14,836 bases of DNA from an uncultured Bacilli bacterium (GCA_910583745.1 CAJTZC010000029.1:1-14836), one strand, 5' to 3'; shown: positions 6,803-14,187, numbered from the stretch's first letter. The notes: generated by a model not told the origin, from the sequence alone. Program-made: numbers and translations.

Positions 6803-7270
6803 ATGCGTAAAAGACGTGCGGTAAAACGCGATGTATTACCAGATCCTATATATAATTCTAAGGTAGTTACCAAGTTAATCAACCAAATCATGAACGATGG
6901 AAAACGCGGTACTGCTGAAAAGATTTTATATCAGGCATTTGATATAGTGAAAGAAAAAACAAATGAAGAGCCTATGGACGTCTTCAATAAAGCGATGGAA
7001 AACATCAAACCAGCACTAGAAGTTAAGTCTCGCCGTGTAGGCGGAAGTAACGTTCAAGTTCCGCTTGAAGTTAGTAGTGCTCGTAGTCAAGCTTTAGCGC
7101 TTCGCTGGCTAGTAAATTATTCTAGACTAAGAAATGGGAAAGGTATGGCTATCAACCTTGCAAATGAAATTATGGATGCTGCAAATGGTATAGGTGGAGC
7201 TGTCAAAAAACGTGAGGATACTCACAAGATGGCTGAAGCAAATAAAGCATTTGCTCATTACAGATGGTAG
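6803..7270 (+). CDS. rpsG: 30S ribosomal protein S7
   Basis: Primary 16S rRNA binding protein that starts assembly of the 30S head and lies near the E and P sites. The 155-aa protein has the standard length and signatures: RRAVKRDVLPDPIYNSKVV at the N-terminus, GGSNVQVPLEV and RALRW-like LALRWLVNYSR in the middle, and KKREDTHKMAEANKAFAHYRW at the C-terminus. AGGAGG (6791-6796) precedes the ATG at 6803. The stop codon overlaps the fusA ribosome binding site, so fusA is probably translationally coupled. In E. coli, S7 represses this operon by binding the rpsL-rpsG spacer. Here that spacer is only 24 bases, so that exact mechanism is unlikely. Confidence 0.98.
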   Translation: MRKRRAVKRDVLPDPIYNSKVVTKLINQIMNDGKRGTAEKILYQAFDIVKEKTNEEPMDVFNKAMENIKPALEVKSRRVGGSNVQVPLEVSSARSQALALRWLVNYSRLRNGKGMAINLANEIMDAANGIGGAVKKREDTHKMAEANKAFAHYRW

Positions 7271-7281
7271 GAGGAAATCGT

Positions 7282-9357
7282 ATGGGAAAAAGAGATGTAC
7301 CTATTGAACAATTGAGAAATATTGGTATCATGGCCCACATCGATGCCGGAAAAACTACTACAACAGAGAGAATATTATTCCATACTGGAATCACTCATAA
7401 GATTGGTGAAACTCACGATGGTGAGTCTCAAATGGACTGGATGGCACAAGAAAAAGAGAGAGGTATCACGATTACTAGTGCGGCTACGACAGCTCACTGG
7501 AAAGGTCATAGACTCAATATCATCGATACTCCAGGTCACGTAGACTTCACTATCGAAGTACAAAGAAGTTTGCGCGTTCTCGATGGTGCCGTTGCACTTA
7601 TCGATGCCCAAGCAGGTGTTGAACCACAAACTGAAACAGTTTGGAGACAAGCAAACGAATACAAAGTTCCAAGAATGATTTGTGCGAACAAGATGGGTAA
7701 AATAGGAGCAGACTTCTATTATAGTCTTGGCACGATTAAGGATAGATTGGGCGCGAATGCTGCTCCAATCGAGCTTCCAATCGGAGCTGAAAATGAATTC
7801 TGTGGAGTTGTAAACCTCGTTACGATGAAGGCTTACAAATTCGATGGTTCAGAACATGAAAATGCTGAAGAAATCGAAATTCCAGCAGACATGAAAGATA
7901 AAGCTAATGAATACAGAACAAAACTTATCGAGGCTGTTGCAGATTTCGATGAAGAATTGATGATGAACTACTTAGACGGTAAGGAAATTACAGAAGAAGC
8001 ATTGAAAGGTGCTATCCGTAAAGCAACACTTTCTGTTGAGTTCTTCCCAGTTTTGTGTGCTGATGCATTGTCTAACCAAGGAATTAAGCCTTTATTGGAT
8101 GCAGTTATCGATTATCTACCTGCTCCTACTGATGTAGAGGCTATCGAATGTACTGATAAGAACGGAAACGACGTCAAACGTCAACCTAGCGATTCTGAGC
8201 CTTTTACTGCTTTAGCGTTTAAAATAATGGCAGACCCATTTGTAGGAAGACTTTCATTCTTCCGTGTATACTCTGGTGTACTTCAAAGTGGTTCTTACGT
8301 TTTAAACTCTACTAAGGGAGAAAAAGAAAGAATCGGTCGTATCTTACAGATGCATGCGAACCAAAGAAAAGAAATTACAGAAGTATATGCTGGTGAAATT
8401 GCTGCGGCAGTTGGACTCAAGTATACGACGACCGCCGATACATTGTGCGATGAAAAAAATCCATGTATCATGAAGGGTATGGAATTCCCAGAACCAGTTA
8501 TCGATATCGCTATCGAGCCTAAGAGCAAGGGCGATCAAGATAAGATGGCTTTGGCTATCCAAAAGCTCGTCGAAGAAGACCCAACTCTTAGAGTGAAGAC
8601 AGACCCTGAAACAGGACAAACAGTTCTCTCTGGAATGGGTGAGTTGCACTTGGATATCATCGTAGACCGTATGAAACGCGAATACAATGTCGAGTGTAAT
8701 AAAGGTCGTCCTCAAGTTGCCTATCGTGAAACGATTACGAAGACAGCTGAGTGCGAAGGTAAGTACATTAAACAATCTGGTGGACGTGGACAATATGGAC
8801 ACGTTTGGGTCAGATTTGAACCGAACCCAGGAAAAGGATACGAATTCGTCGACGAAGTTGTCGGTGGAGTTGTTCCTCGTGAATACATACCTGTCACAGA
8901 TAAAGGTCTTCAAGAAGCAATGGCTGGAGGAGTATTGGCTGGCTACCCAATGGTAGACGTAAAAGCTACTCTATACGATGGTTCTTATCACGATGTCGAC
9001 TCTAGCGAAATGGCCTTCAAGGTTGCAGCTAGCTTGGCTTTGAAAGAGGCGAAGACGAAGTGTAATGTCGTTCTTTTGGAACCTATCATGAAAGTCACTG
9101 TCGATGTACCTGAAGAATATTTAGGTAACGTCATGGGAGATTTGACAAGTCGTCGTGGACGTCCACTTGGACAAGAGTCTATCGGTAACACTTTGAGAAT
9201 CTCTGCAATGGTTCCGCTTTCTGAGATGTTCGGATATGCGACAGATTTGCGTAGTAATACACAAGGTCGTGGAAACTTCCAAATGGAAAAAGACCACTAT
9301 GAAGAAGTACCTAAGTCTATATCTGATGAAATCATCAAAAAGAACAGTGGTAACTAA
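7282..9357 (+). CDS. fusA: Elongation factor G with altered G4 and G5 guanine-recognition motifs
   Basis: GTPase that drives translocation of tRNA and mRNA, and ribosome recycling with RRF. The 691-aa protein has five-domain EF-G length. G1 AHIDAGKTTTTER (18-30), G2 region ERGITITSAATT (59-70) and G3 DTPGHVDF (82-89, with the catalytic-type His86) are normal. G4 reads NKMG (136-139) where NKMD is near invariant: Asp139 is replaced by Gly (codon GGT, one base from GAT). The G5 region reads CADAL (259-263) where G-[ST]-A is expected, putting an Asp at residue 261. Domain IV and the C-terminal signatures, such as QYGHVWV and RRGRPLG, look normal. The start was set at the ATG at 7282 after AGGAGG (7269-7274); the ATG at 7264 lies inside rpsG before the ribosome binding site. 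The full-length conserved frame suggests a functional protein. Confidence 0.96.
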   Translation: MGKRDVPIEQLRNIGIMAHIDAGKTTTTERILFHTGITHKIGETHDGESQMDWMAQEKERGITITSAATTAHWKGHRLNIIDTPGHVDFTIEVQRSLRVLDGAVALIDAQAGVEPQTETVWRQANEYKVPRMICANKMGKIGADFYYSLGTIKDRLGANAAPIELPIGAENEFCGVVNLVTMKAYKFDGSEHENAEEIEIPADMKDKANEYRTKLIEAVADFDEELMMNYLDGKEITEEALKGAIRKATLSVEFFPVLCADALSNQGIKPLLDAVIDYLPAPTDVEAIECTDKNGNDVKRQPSDSEPFTALAFKIMADPFVGRLSFFRVYSGVLQSGSYVLNSTKGEKERIGRILQMHANQRKEITEVYAGEIAAAVGLKYTTTADTLCDEKNPCIMKGMEFPEPVIDIAIEPKSKGDQDKMALAIQKLVEEDPTLRVKTDPETGQTVLSGMGELHLDIIVDRMKREYNVECNKGRPQVAYRETITKTAECEGKYIKQSGGRGQYGHVWVRFEPNPGKGYEFVDEVVGGVVPREYIPVTDKGLQEAMAGGVLAGYPMVDVKATLYDGSYHDVDSSEMAFKVAASLALKEAKTKCNVVLLEPIMKVTVDVPEEYLGNVMGDLTSRRGRPLGQESIGNTLRISAMVPLSEMFGYATDLRSNTQGRGNFQMEKDHYEEVPKSISDEIIKKNSGN

Positions 9358-9429
9358 TAGATAAGATAACAAACTGTAACATCTGCTCGTCGAAGATTTA
9401 AAATAAACGACGTTTAATAAAAATAGTAC

Positions 9430-9458
9430 TTGATATTTGTTCGAGTATTAGATAAAAT
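9430..9458 (+). promoter_or_regulatory. Internal promoter before tuf
   Basis: TTGATA (9430-9435), a 17-base spacer and TAAAAT (9453-9458), in the 133-base fusA-tuf gap. No convincing terminator follows fusA, so tuf can be transcribed both from the operon promoter and from this one. That fits the high EF-Tu demand. Confidence 0.75.
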
Positions 9459-9490
9459 ATTATTAATGAAAAAAAGAAAGGAAAAATATT

Positions 9491-10660
9491 ATGGCAAGAG
9501 AAAAATTTGAACGTAGTAAACCACACGTTAATATTGGTACAATCGGTCACGTAGACCATGGTAAAACAACTTTAACTGCGGCTATTACAAAATATTTTGG
9601 TAAAACTTTCATGGACTATGCGTCTATCGATAGTGCACCAGAAGAAAGAGAACGTGGTATTACAATCAATACTGCACACGTTGAGTATGAGACTGACAAA
9701 CGTCACTATGCTCACGTTGACTGTCCAGGACACGCTGACTATGTTAAAAACATGATCACTGGTGCTGCACAGATGGATGGAGCAATCTTAGTTATTGCTG
9801 CATCTGATGGACCTATGGCCCAAACAAGAGAGCACATCTTACTTGCTCGCCAAGTTGGTGTACCTAAAATTGTCGTATTTTTAAACAAATGCGACCAAGT
9901 TGACGACCCAGAACTAGTCGATTTAGTTGAAATGGAGACTCGTGAACTTTTAGGAGAATATGGATTCGACACTGAATGTCCTATCATCAGAGGTTCTGCT
10001 CTTAAAGCTCTTGAAGGCGACGAAGGTTATGCTGAAAAGATTAAAGAACTTATGGCTGCTGTCGACGAATATATCGACGACCCAGTTCGTGATACTGACA
10101 AACCATTCTTAATGAGTGTTGAGGACGTATTCACAATCTCTGGACGTGGTACTGTTGTTACAGGACGTGTTGAAAGAGGACAATTGAAAGTTAACGATGA
10201 AGTTGAAATCGTTGGACTTAGAGAAACTAAGAAGACTGTTGCAACAGGTATCGAAATGTTCCGCAAGTCATTAGACTATGCTGAAGCGGGAGATAACGCT
10301 GGTGTCCTACTTCGTGGTATTGCTAGAGAAGACGTTGAACGTGGACAAGTATTAGCTAAACCAGGCTCAGTTACTCCTCATAAGAAGTTTAAAGCTTCTG
10401 TATACGTACTATCTAAAGAAGAAGGTGGACGTCATACTCCATTCTTCAGCAAGTACAGACCTCAGTTCTACTTCAGAACTACAGACGTTACTGGTATCAT
10501 CGAATTACCAGAAGGCGTTGAAATGGTTATGCCTGGAGATAACGTAGAGATGACTGTTGAACTTATCAGCTCAGTAGCACTTGAAAAAGGTACTAAGTTC
10601 TCAATCCGTGAAGGTGGAAGAACAGTTGGTGCTGGTTCTGTTTCAGAAATCATCGAATAA
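9491..10660 (+). CDS. tuf: Elongation factor Tu
   Basis: GTPase that delivers aminoacyl-tRNA to the ribosomal A site. The 389-aa length is slightly below the usual 393-397. All G motifs are intact: GHVDHGKT (19-26), ERGITINTAHVEYE around 54-67, DCPGH with catalytic His81 (77-81), NKCD (132-135) and SALK (169-172). The second and third domains include the conserved VFTISGRGTVVTGRVERG block and HTPFF--YRPQFYFRTTDVTG. The loop before G5 (EYGFDTECPIIRG) is about one residue shorter than usual. Bases before the ATG carry AGAAAGGA as the ribosome binding site. Because its G4 and G5 are canonical, EF-Tu acts as an internal control for the unusual motifs in fusA. It ends the operon and is followed by a terminator. 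Confidence 0.98.
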   Translation: MAREKFERSKPHVNIGTIGHVDHGKTTLTAAITKYFGKTFMDYASIDSAPEERERGITINTAHVEYETDKRHYAHVDCPGHADYVKNMITGAAQMDGAILVIAASDGPMAQTREHILLARQVGVPKIVVFLNKCDQVDDPELVDLVEMETRELLGEYGFDTECPIIRGSALKALEGDEGYAEKIKELMAAVDEYIDDPVRDTDKPFLMSVEDVFTISGRGTVVTGRVERGQLKVNDEVEIVGLRETKKTVATGIEMFRKSLDYAEAGDNAGVLLRGIAREDVERGQVLAKPGSVTPHKKFKASVYVLSKEEGGRHTPFFSKYRPQFYFRTTDVTGIIELPEGVEMVMPGDNVEMTVELISSVALEKGTKFSIREGGRTVGAGSVSEIIE

Positions 10661-10673
10661 TAACGATAATATT

Positions 10674-10701
10674 AAATTCTCACTTCGGTGGGAATTTTTT
10701 T
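10674..10701 (+). terminator. Terminator of the str operon after tuf
   Basis: 10-bp stem AAATTCTCAC (10674-10683) / GTGGGAATTT (10688-10697), with one G-U pair, closed by the very stable tetraloop TTCG and followed by TTTT. Confidence 0.93.
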
Positions 10702-10744
10702 GTTTCAAAAAAACGCGTGAAGATGTCAATAAATATAAATATAG

Positions 10745-10773
10745 TTGAACATTGATGTATGTTTTGGTACTAT
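10745..10773 (+). promoter_or_regulatory. Promoter of the YkgJ-type gene
   Basis: TTGAAC (10745-10750), a 17-base spacer and TACTAT (10768-10773), about 38 bases before the GTG start. Confidence 0.6.
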
Positions 10774-10810
10774 TAGTTTATGATAGTAAATTGTTAAAGG
10801 GGATTAGAAA

Positions 10811-11284
10811 GTGATTGAAAGTAAATGTGGAACATTCGAACACTGCTCAAAATGCAAATTAAAAGTAAATTGTTGTTGTGACTTTGGTACAATCGATGCG
10901 CCCGTCATATCAGAAATAGAAAGAGAAAAATTAAAAGAAATATATTCGATAAATGATTTTTGTACTAGCTGTGGTGAAAGAATATATAGTTTGAATTTGA
11001 ATGGAGATAAATGTATTTTCTATAATAATGGGTGCACTATTTATAATAACAGACCTCTAGATTGTCGATTATTTCCTTTCGATTTAAAAAAGATAGATGG
11101 TAGATATTATCTCGTTTTATATAATCTAAAATGTTTAGAAGGAATCAATTTTATAAGCGAAAATCATTGTTTAGACGACGTCATAGATGCAATCAAACCA
11201 TGGATAGAATCTTATACAGATGACTCTATTTGTAGTAAACTCGATGCGATAGGATATACTATAATAAAAGAAATAATAGTATAA
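10811..11284 (+). CDS. Cysteine-rich YkgJ-family (UPF0153) protein, putative metal-binding
   Basis: A 157-aa protein with 14 cysteines. The pattern fits the YkgJ/UPF0153 zinc- or iron-chelating family: an N-terminal cluster (Cys12, Cys15, Cys21-23), CIFYNNGCTIYNNRPLDCRLFPF (residues 68-90) with Cys68, Cys75 and Cys85, and an FP ending. The role of the family is not settled; metal or Fe-S cluster binding is inferred from the cysteines. The start is GTG at 10811, supported by AAAGGGGA (10796-10803); no closer ATG exists. Codon use stands out: 14 of 21 isoleucines are ATA, which the adjacent tuf gene largely avoids. This may reflect low expression or recent acquisition. It has its own promoter and lies between the str operon and a DUF1653 gene, with no functional link visible. 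Confidence 0.82.
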   Translation: MIESKCGTFEHCSKCKLKVNCCCDFGTIDAPVISEIEREKLKEIYSINDFCTSCGERIYSLNLNGDKCIFYNNGCTIYNNRPLDCRLFPFDLKKIDGRYYLVLYNLKCLEGINFISENHCLDDVIDAIKPWIESYTDDSICSKLDAIGYTIIKEIIV

Positions 11285-11309
11285 GCTTCACAGAGGAGTT
11301 CTGTTAAAG

Positions 11310-11338
11310 TTGATTTTTACGGTTCTATGTGATATTTT
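11310..11338 (+). promoter_or_regulatory. Promoter of the DUF1653 gene
   Basis: TTGATT (11310-11315), a 17-base spacer and TATTTT (11333-11338) preceded by TGA, an extended -10, 30 bases before the ATG. Confidence 0.6.
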
Positions 11339-11368
11339 ATTATCAAATAATAAATTGGAGGAAGTCAT

Positions 11369-11602
11369 ATGAGAGATTTAGAAGTAACAGTAGGAAGCAG
11401 ATGGCAACATTTTAAGGGTGATATCATGGAAGTGATGTTTATCGTATTGCATACAGAGACGATTGAAGAGATGGTCGTCTATAAACACGGTACAGATATT
11501 TGGGCGAGACCCCTTTCCAGTTTTCTATCCGATGAAGATGTCAGTCAAAGGCCAGACAATAAAACAGGACAAAAATATCGTTTTGAGAGAGTTGAAGAAT
11601 AG
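11369..11602 (+). CDS. DUF1653 domain protein
   Basis: A 77-aa small soluble protein that is a single DUF1653 domain. The family pattern is visible throughout: VGSRWQHFKGDIMEV (residues 8-22), IVLHTETIEEMVVYK (25-39) and DIWARPLSSF (43-52). The family is widespread in bacteria, often as a stand-alone small protein or fused to other domains, and has no established function. GGAGG (11357-11361) lies seven bases before the ATG. It forms a single-gene transcription unit with its own promoter and terminator. Confidence 0.88.
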   Translation: MRDLEVTVGSRWQHFKGDIMEVMFIVLHTETIEEMVVYKHGTDIWARPLSSFLSDEDVSQRPDNKTGQKYRFERVEE

Positions 11603-11609
11603 ATTAAAC

Positions 11610-11646
11610 AGATATTTACTTTCGATGTAGATATCTTTTTTCTTTT
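11610..11646 (+). terminator. Terminator after the DUF1653 gene
   Basis: 10-bp stem AGATATTTAC (11610-11619) / GTAGATATCT (11627-11636), with one G-U pair and a seven-base loop, followed by TTTTTTCTTTT. Confidence 0.9.
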
Positions 11647-11647
11647 G

Positions 11648-11676
11648 TTGACGAAATAATTTGTATTTTTTATCTT
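11648..11676 (+). promoter_or_regulatory. Distal promoter of ackA
   Basis: TTGACG (11648-11653), a 17-base spacer and TATCTT (11671-11676). It starts right after the preceding terminator and lies 44 bases upstream of the stronger proximal promoter, so ackA may have two start sites. Confidence 0.4.
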
Positions 11677-11691
11677 TGGAATAGAAGTTTC

Positions 11692-11720
11692 TTGAAAAAG
11701 ATTTGACCTTTTTGTATAAT
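11692..11720 (+). promoter_or_regulatory. Proximal promoter of ackA-nrnA
   Basis: TTGAAA (11692-11697), a 17-base spacer and a consensus TATAAT (11715-11720). The leader is only about 14 bases, just enough to hold the ribosome binding site. Confidence 0.82.
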
Positions 11721-11740
11721 ATAAATTGAGGAGAGAAGAA

Positions 11741-12919
11741 ATGAAAATATTATCAGTAAATGCTGGGAGTTCATCTTTAAAATTCACATTATTTGAAGTT
11801 CCAGAAAACAAGGAATTAATAAGTGGTATTTTTGAAAAAATTGGTATAGGAAACAGTTTTTATACCATAAAATTAAATGGAGAGAAAATTAGGAGAGAGG
11901 TAGACTTAAAGGACCATTCCGTTGCGGTCAAATACCTTATCGAAGAGTTAATCGGAAATAAGGTTATCGATTCTTTAGACGATTTGGACGGGGTTGGTCA
12001 CCGAATCGTCCATGGAGGGCCTAATTTCTCTGAAAGTATGATTATCAATGACGAATTCTTAAAGGAGTTTAACAATTGTATAGAATTTGCACCTCTGCAT
12101 AATCCAGCCCATTTGACAGGAATACATGCATTCATGGATGCATTGCCTAACGTACCTCAAGTCGGCGTTTTCGATACGGCTTTTCATCAATCGATGAAGG
12201 AAGAAGAGTACCTTTATGGCGTTCCTTATGAATGGAATGAAAAGTATGGCGTCAGAAGATACGGAGCTCATGGTACGAGTCATCGTTACGTCTATAAAAC
12301 TATCTCTGAAGTTATGGGCAGAGACGATTTGAAGGTCATCAATTGTCATATCGGAAATGGGTCTAGTTTGTGTGCTATCGACTCTGGTCGCGTATTGCAT
12401 ACCAGCATGGGATTTACTCCTTTAGCAGGTGTCATTATGGGTACACGTTCTGGCGATGTCGACCCTAGTATCATTCCGTTTATCATGAAAAAGGAGAATA
12501 AGACTTGCGAACAAGTACTCGACGACTTGAACAAAAAGAGCGGTTTGCTCGGAATCAGTGGTGTCAGTTCGGATTCACGCGATATTGAAGACGGCATGGC
12601 TAAGGGTGACGAAAGATGTATCTTAGCAAATGAACTATTATGCAGAAGTGTTGCAAATTATATCGCAATGTATAACAACCTTTTGGGTGGCGCGGACGTG
12701 ATAACCTTTACGGCAGGTTTGGGCGAAAAGAGCATCATCACTCGTCAAAGAGTTATCGAATTGGTTGCAAGTTTAGGATTGAAAATTGACGAAGAGAGAA
12801 ACAATGTAAGAGGGGAACAGAGACTTATCAGTGCTGACGATTCTTCTATGCCTATCTATGTCGTTCCTACAAATGAAGAATTGATGATTGCATCAGATAC
12901 TTACGAACTCATCAAATAG
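11741..12919 (+). CDS. ackA: Acetate kinase
   Basis: Interconverts acetyl phosphate plus ADP with acetate plus ATP, the substrate-level ATP step of acetate fermentation. The 392-aa protein has the expected length and catalytic residues: N7 and S10-S12 in NAGSSSLKF, R88 in GHRIVHGG, D145 in GVFDTAFH, H177 in YGAHGTSHRY, the nucleotide block NCHIGNGSSLCAI (201-213), R236 in MGTRSGDVDPS and E379 in PTNEELMIA. GAGGAGAG sits a few bases before the ATG at 11741, and the in-frame TTG at 11726 lies within that site, so 11741 is the start. No phosphotransacetylase gene is in the window, so its usual partner pta must be elsewhere. It forms an operon with the DHH phosphoesterase 15 bases downstream. Confidence 0.97.
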   Translation: MKILSVNAGSSSLKFTLFEVPENKELISGIFEKIGIGNSFYTIKLNGEKIRREVDLKDHSVAVKYLIEELIGNKVIDSLDDLDGVGHRIVHGGPNFSESMIINDEFLKEFNNCIEFAPLHNPAHLTGIHAFMDALPNVPQVGVFDTAFHQSMKEEEYLYGVPYEWNEKYGVRRYGAHGTSHRYVYKTISEVMGRDDLKVINCHIGNGSSLCAIDSGRVLHTSMGFTPLAGVIMGTRSGDVDPSIIPFIMKKENKTCEQVLDDLNKKSGLLGISGVSSDSRDIEDGMAKGDERCILANELLCRSVANYIAMYNNLLGGADVITFTAGLGEKSIITRQRVIELVASLGLKIDEERNNVRGEQRLISADDSSMPIYVVPTNEELMIASDTYELIK

Positions 12920-12934
12920 AAAAGAGGGTTATTT

Positions 12935-13918
12935 ATGAACTCTAAAATCAGAGCTATAGCCAGAAGGATAAAAGAATACAATACTATCGTCATTGCAAGG
13001 CATGTCGGGCCTGATCCCGATGCGGTGGCGAGTCAAATTGCTCTTCGCGATGCGATTAAGCTGCGTTATCCGACGAAGAATGTCTTTGCTGTGGGTGCTC
13101 CAGTTAATCGTTATAAAAGTTATGGAACTTTGGATAAAATCGACGAGGAAAAGTTGACCGACCCTTTGTTATTCGTTTTAGATTGTCCTAATATAGCTCG
13201 TGTAGATGGAGTAAATCTCAAAAATTATAAAGAAGTGGTCAAAATCGACCATCACCCTTTCGAAGATAAAATGGGAACTTTGGAATGGATCGATGACAAA
13301 GCTTCGAGCACTTGTGAGATGATTACAGAATTTTTGATTACGGCTCGTTATAAAGCGACGAAAGACATTGCAGAGAATCTGTATCTCGGAGTTATCGCCG
13401 ATTCTGATAGGTTTTTGTTGTCGACTGCAAAGACTTTGGAACTTATGGCGGTTCTCATTAAAAATTCTAAGTTGGATATAAGTGAAGTCTATCCTAGGCT
13501 TTATTTGAGGCCGTTGAACGAAGTAAAATTTCAATCATACATTACTGAAAATCTCAAAGTTACCCCTAATGGGTTTGCCTCTTTGAAGATAGATAAAAAG
13601 ATTATCGATAAATATAAAGTAGACGCGGGAACGGCATCAAACTTGGTAAATAATTTTAATCATATCGAAGAGATACTCTGTTGGGCATTGGTGTCTTACG
13701 ACGAGAAGTTGAAAGTACACAAAGTCAACATAAGAAGTAGAGGTCCTGTCATCAACGAAGTGGCTTCCAAACACAATGGAGGCGGACATCCGAGAGCTAG
13801 TGGTGCCAGAATAAAGAATGCCAAGGATATCGACAAATTGTTTAAAGATTTGGATATGGCTTGCAAAGAATATAAAAAGAAACAAAAACAGGATGCAAAA
13901 GATAAATCTCAGCAATGA
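12935..13918 (+). CDS. nrnA: DHH/DHHA1 family phosphoesterase, NrnA-type oligoribonuclease
   Basis: Cytoplasmic metal-dependent phosphodiesterase that degrades nanoRNA and, in this family, often pAp or cyclic-dinucleotide breakdown products such as pApA. The 327-aa protein has the DHH motifs: RHVGPDPDAVASQ (22-34, with His23, Asp27 and Asp29), the FVLDCPN strand with Asp83, DHHP (105-108) and GVIADSDRF with Asp156. The C-terminal DHHA1 substrate-binding motif GGGHPRASG spans 282-290. No transmembrane or PAS domain is present, so this is the stand-alone form and not GdpP. The tail after residue 312 is rich in Lys and Gln. AAGAGGG (12922-12928) precedes the ATG. Whether pAp, nanoRNA or pApA is the main substrate cannot be told from sequence. 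It ends in TGA, which supports the standard code. Confidence 0.92.
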   Translation: MNSKIRAIARRIKEYNTIVIARHVGPDPDAVASQIALRDAIKLRYPTKNVFAVGAPVNRYKSYGTLDKIDEEKLTDPLLFVLDCPNIARVDGVNLKNYKEVVKIDHHPFEDKMGTLEWIDDKASSTCEMITEFLITARYKATKDIAENLYLGVIADSDRFLLSTAKTLELMAVLIKNSKLDISEVYPRLYLRPLNEVKFQSYITENLKVTPNGFASLKIDKKIIDKYKVDAGTASNLVNNFNHIEEILCWALVSYDEKLKVHKVNIRSRGPVINEVASKHNGGGHPRASGARIKNAKDIDKLFKDLDMACKEYKKKQKQDAKDKSQQ

Positions 13919-14024
13919 AATATCATATTCGAATGAAAAATGATTCGGGTTTATTATTCTCAATATTAAAAAATGCATTTTCATTTTTCTTGAGGACTTA
14001 TTTAAATTAAATTTATGATTGGGT
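13919..14024. other. Gene-free A/T-rich spacer after nrnA
   Basis: First part of the 356-base gap between nrnA and the last gene. GAAAAATG (13935-13942) could pair with CATTTTTC (13982-13989) over a long loop, and AAAATGCATTTT (13970-13981) is palindromic. These are weak termination candidates. No coding frame is credible on either strand. Confidence 0.4.
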
Positions 14025-14050
14025 AAAACAGACTAAATGTCTGTTTTTAT
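14025..14050 (+). terminator. Terminator downstream of ackA-nrnA
   Basis: Perfect 9-bp stem AAAACAGAC (14025-14033) / GTCTGTTTT (14039-14047) with a five-base loop and T-rich tail. It is 106 bases after the nrnA stop codon, so the ackA-nrnA mRNA would carry a long 3' end unless it stops earlier. Confidence 0.8.
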
Positions 14051-14059
14051 ATTTTTGGC

Positions 14060-14128
14060 TTACATCGCCCGGGAAAGACGAAAACAGTTGCAAAGTGGCA
14101 AAAAGACGATATGGAAAAAGGGATGTAA
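14060..14128. repeat. Unexplained structured 69-bp element bounded by inverted ends
   Basis: TTACATC (14060-14066) is the exact reverse complement of GATGTAA (14122-14128). Inside are two copies of AAAGACGA (14074-14081 and 14102-14109) placed symmetrically around a small hairpin TTGC (14088-14091) / GCAA (14098-14101). It lies between a terminator and a promoter, so it is not the leader of either gene as predicted. It could be a small RNA, a dispersed intergenic repeat, or a regulator-binding region. Confidence 0.4.
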
Positions 14129-14143
14129 ACTGAGGAATAAAGC

Positions 14144-14173
14144 TTGACAAGAACGGAGTCGGTGGGTTAAAAT
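14144..14173 (+). promoter_or_regulatory. Strong promoter of the terminal surface-protein gene
   Basis: Consensus TTGACA (14144-14149), an 18-base spacer and TAAAAT (14168-14173). It would give a transcript starting near 14180 with a leader of about 95 bases containing the whole tandem repeat. Confidence 0.78.
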
Positions 14174-14187
14174 TTAAGAGTAAAAGA

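Noticed and set aside
7264..7281. Earlier ATG for fusA at 7264
   Set aside because: It lies before the AGGAGG at 7269-7274, which is correctly spaced for the ATG at 7282, and the extra residues are not part of EF-G.
8344..8913. Long open frame on the - strand inside fusA (189 codons)
   Set aside because: It is antisense to conserved EF-G codons, has no ribosome binding site or recognisable motif, and is explained by the codon bias of fusA.
9388..9412. Inverted repeat CGTCG/CGACG after fusA as a terminator
   Set aside because: Only five pairs over a 15-base loop and no T-run, so fusA-tuf readthrough is more likely.
13916..13918. TGA read as tryptophan (Mycoplasma code)
   Set aside because: All conserved tryptophans checked are TGG and the TGA falls at the natural end of the DHH phosphoesterase, so the standard bacterial code fits.
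13990..14019. Promoter-like TTGAGG-18-TATGAT
   Set aside because: Any transcript would begin at the 14025 terminator hairpin and end at once; in A/T-rich DNA this is probably chance.
14060..14143. Possible riboswitch (cyclic-di-GMP-like features such as GCAAAG)
   Set aside because: The pairing does not match the conserved core I know for GEMM or other common classes, and the element lies upstream of the predicted promoter rather than in its transcript.
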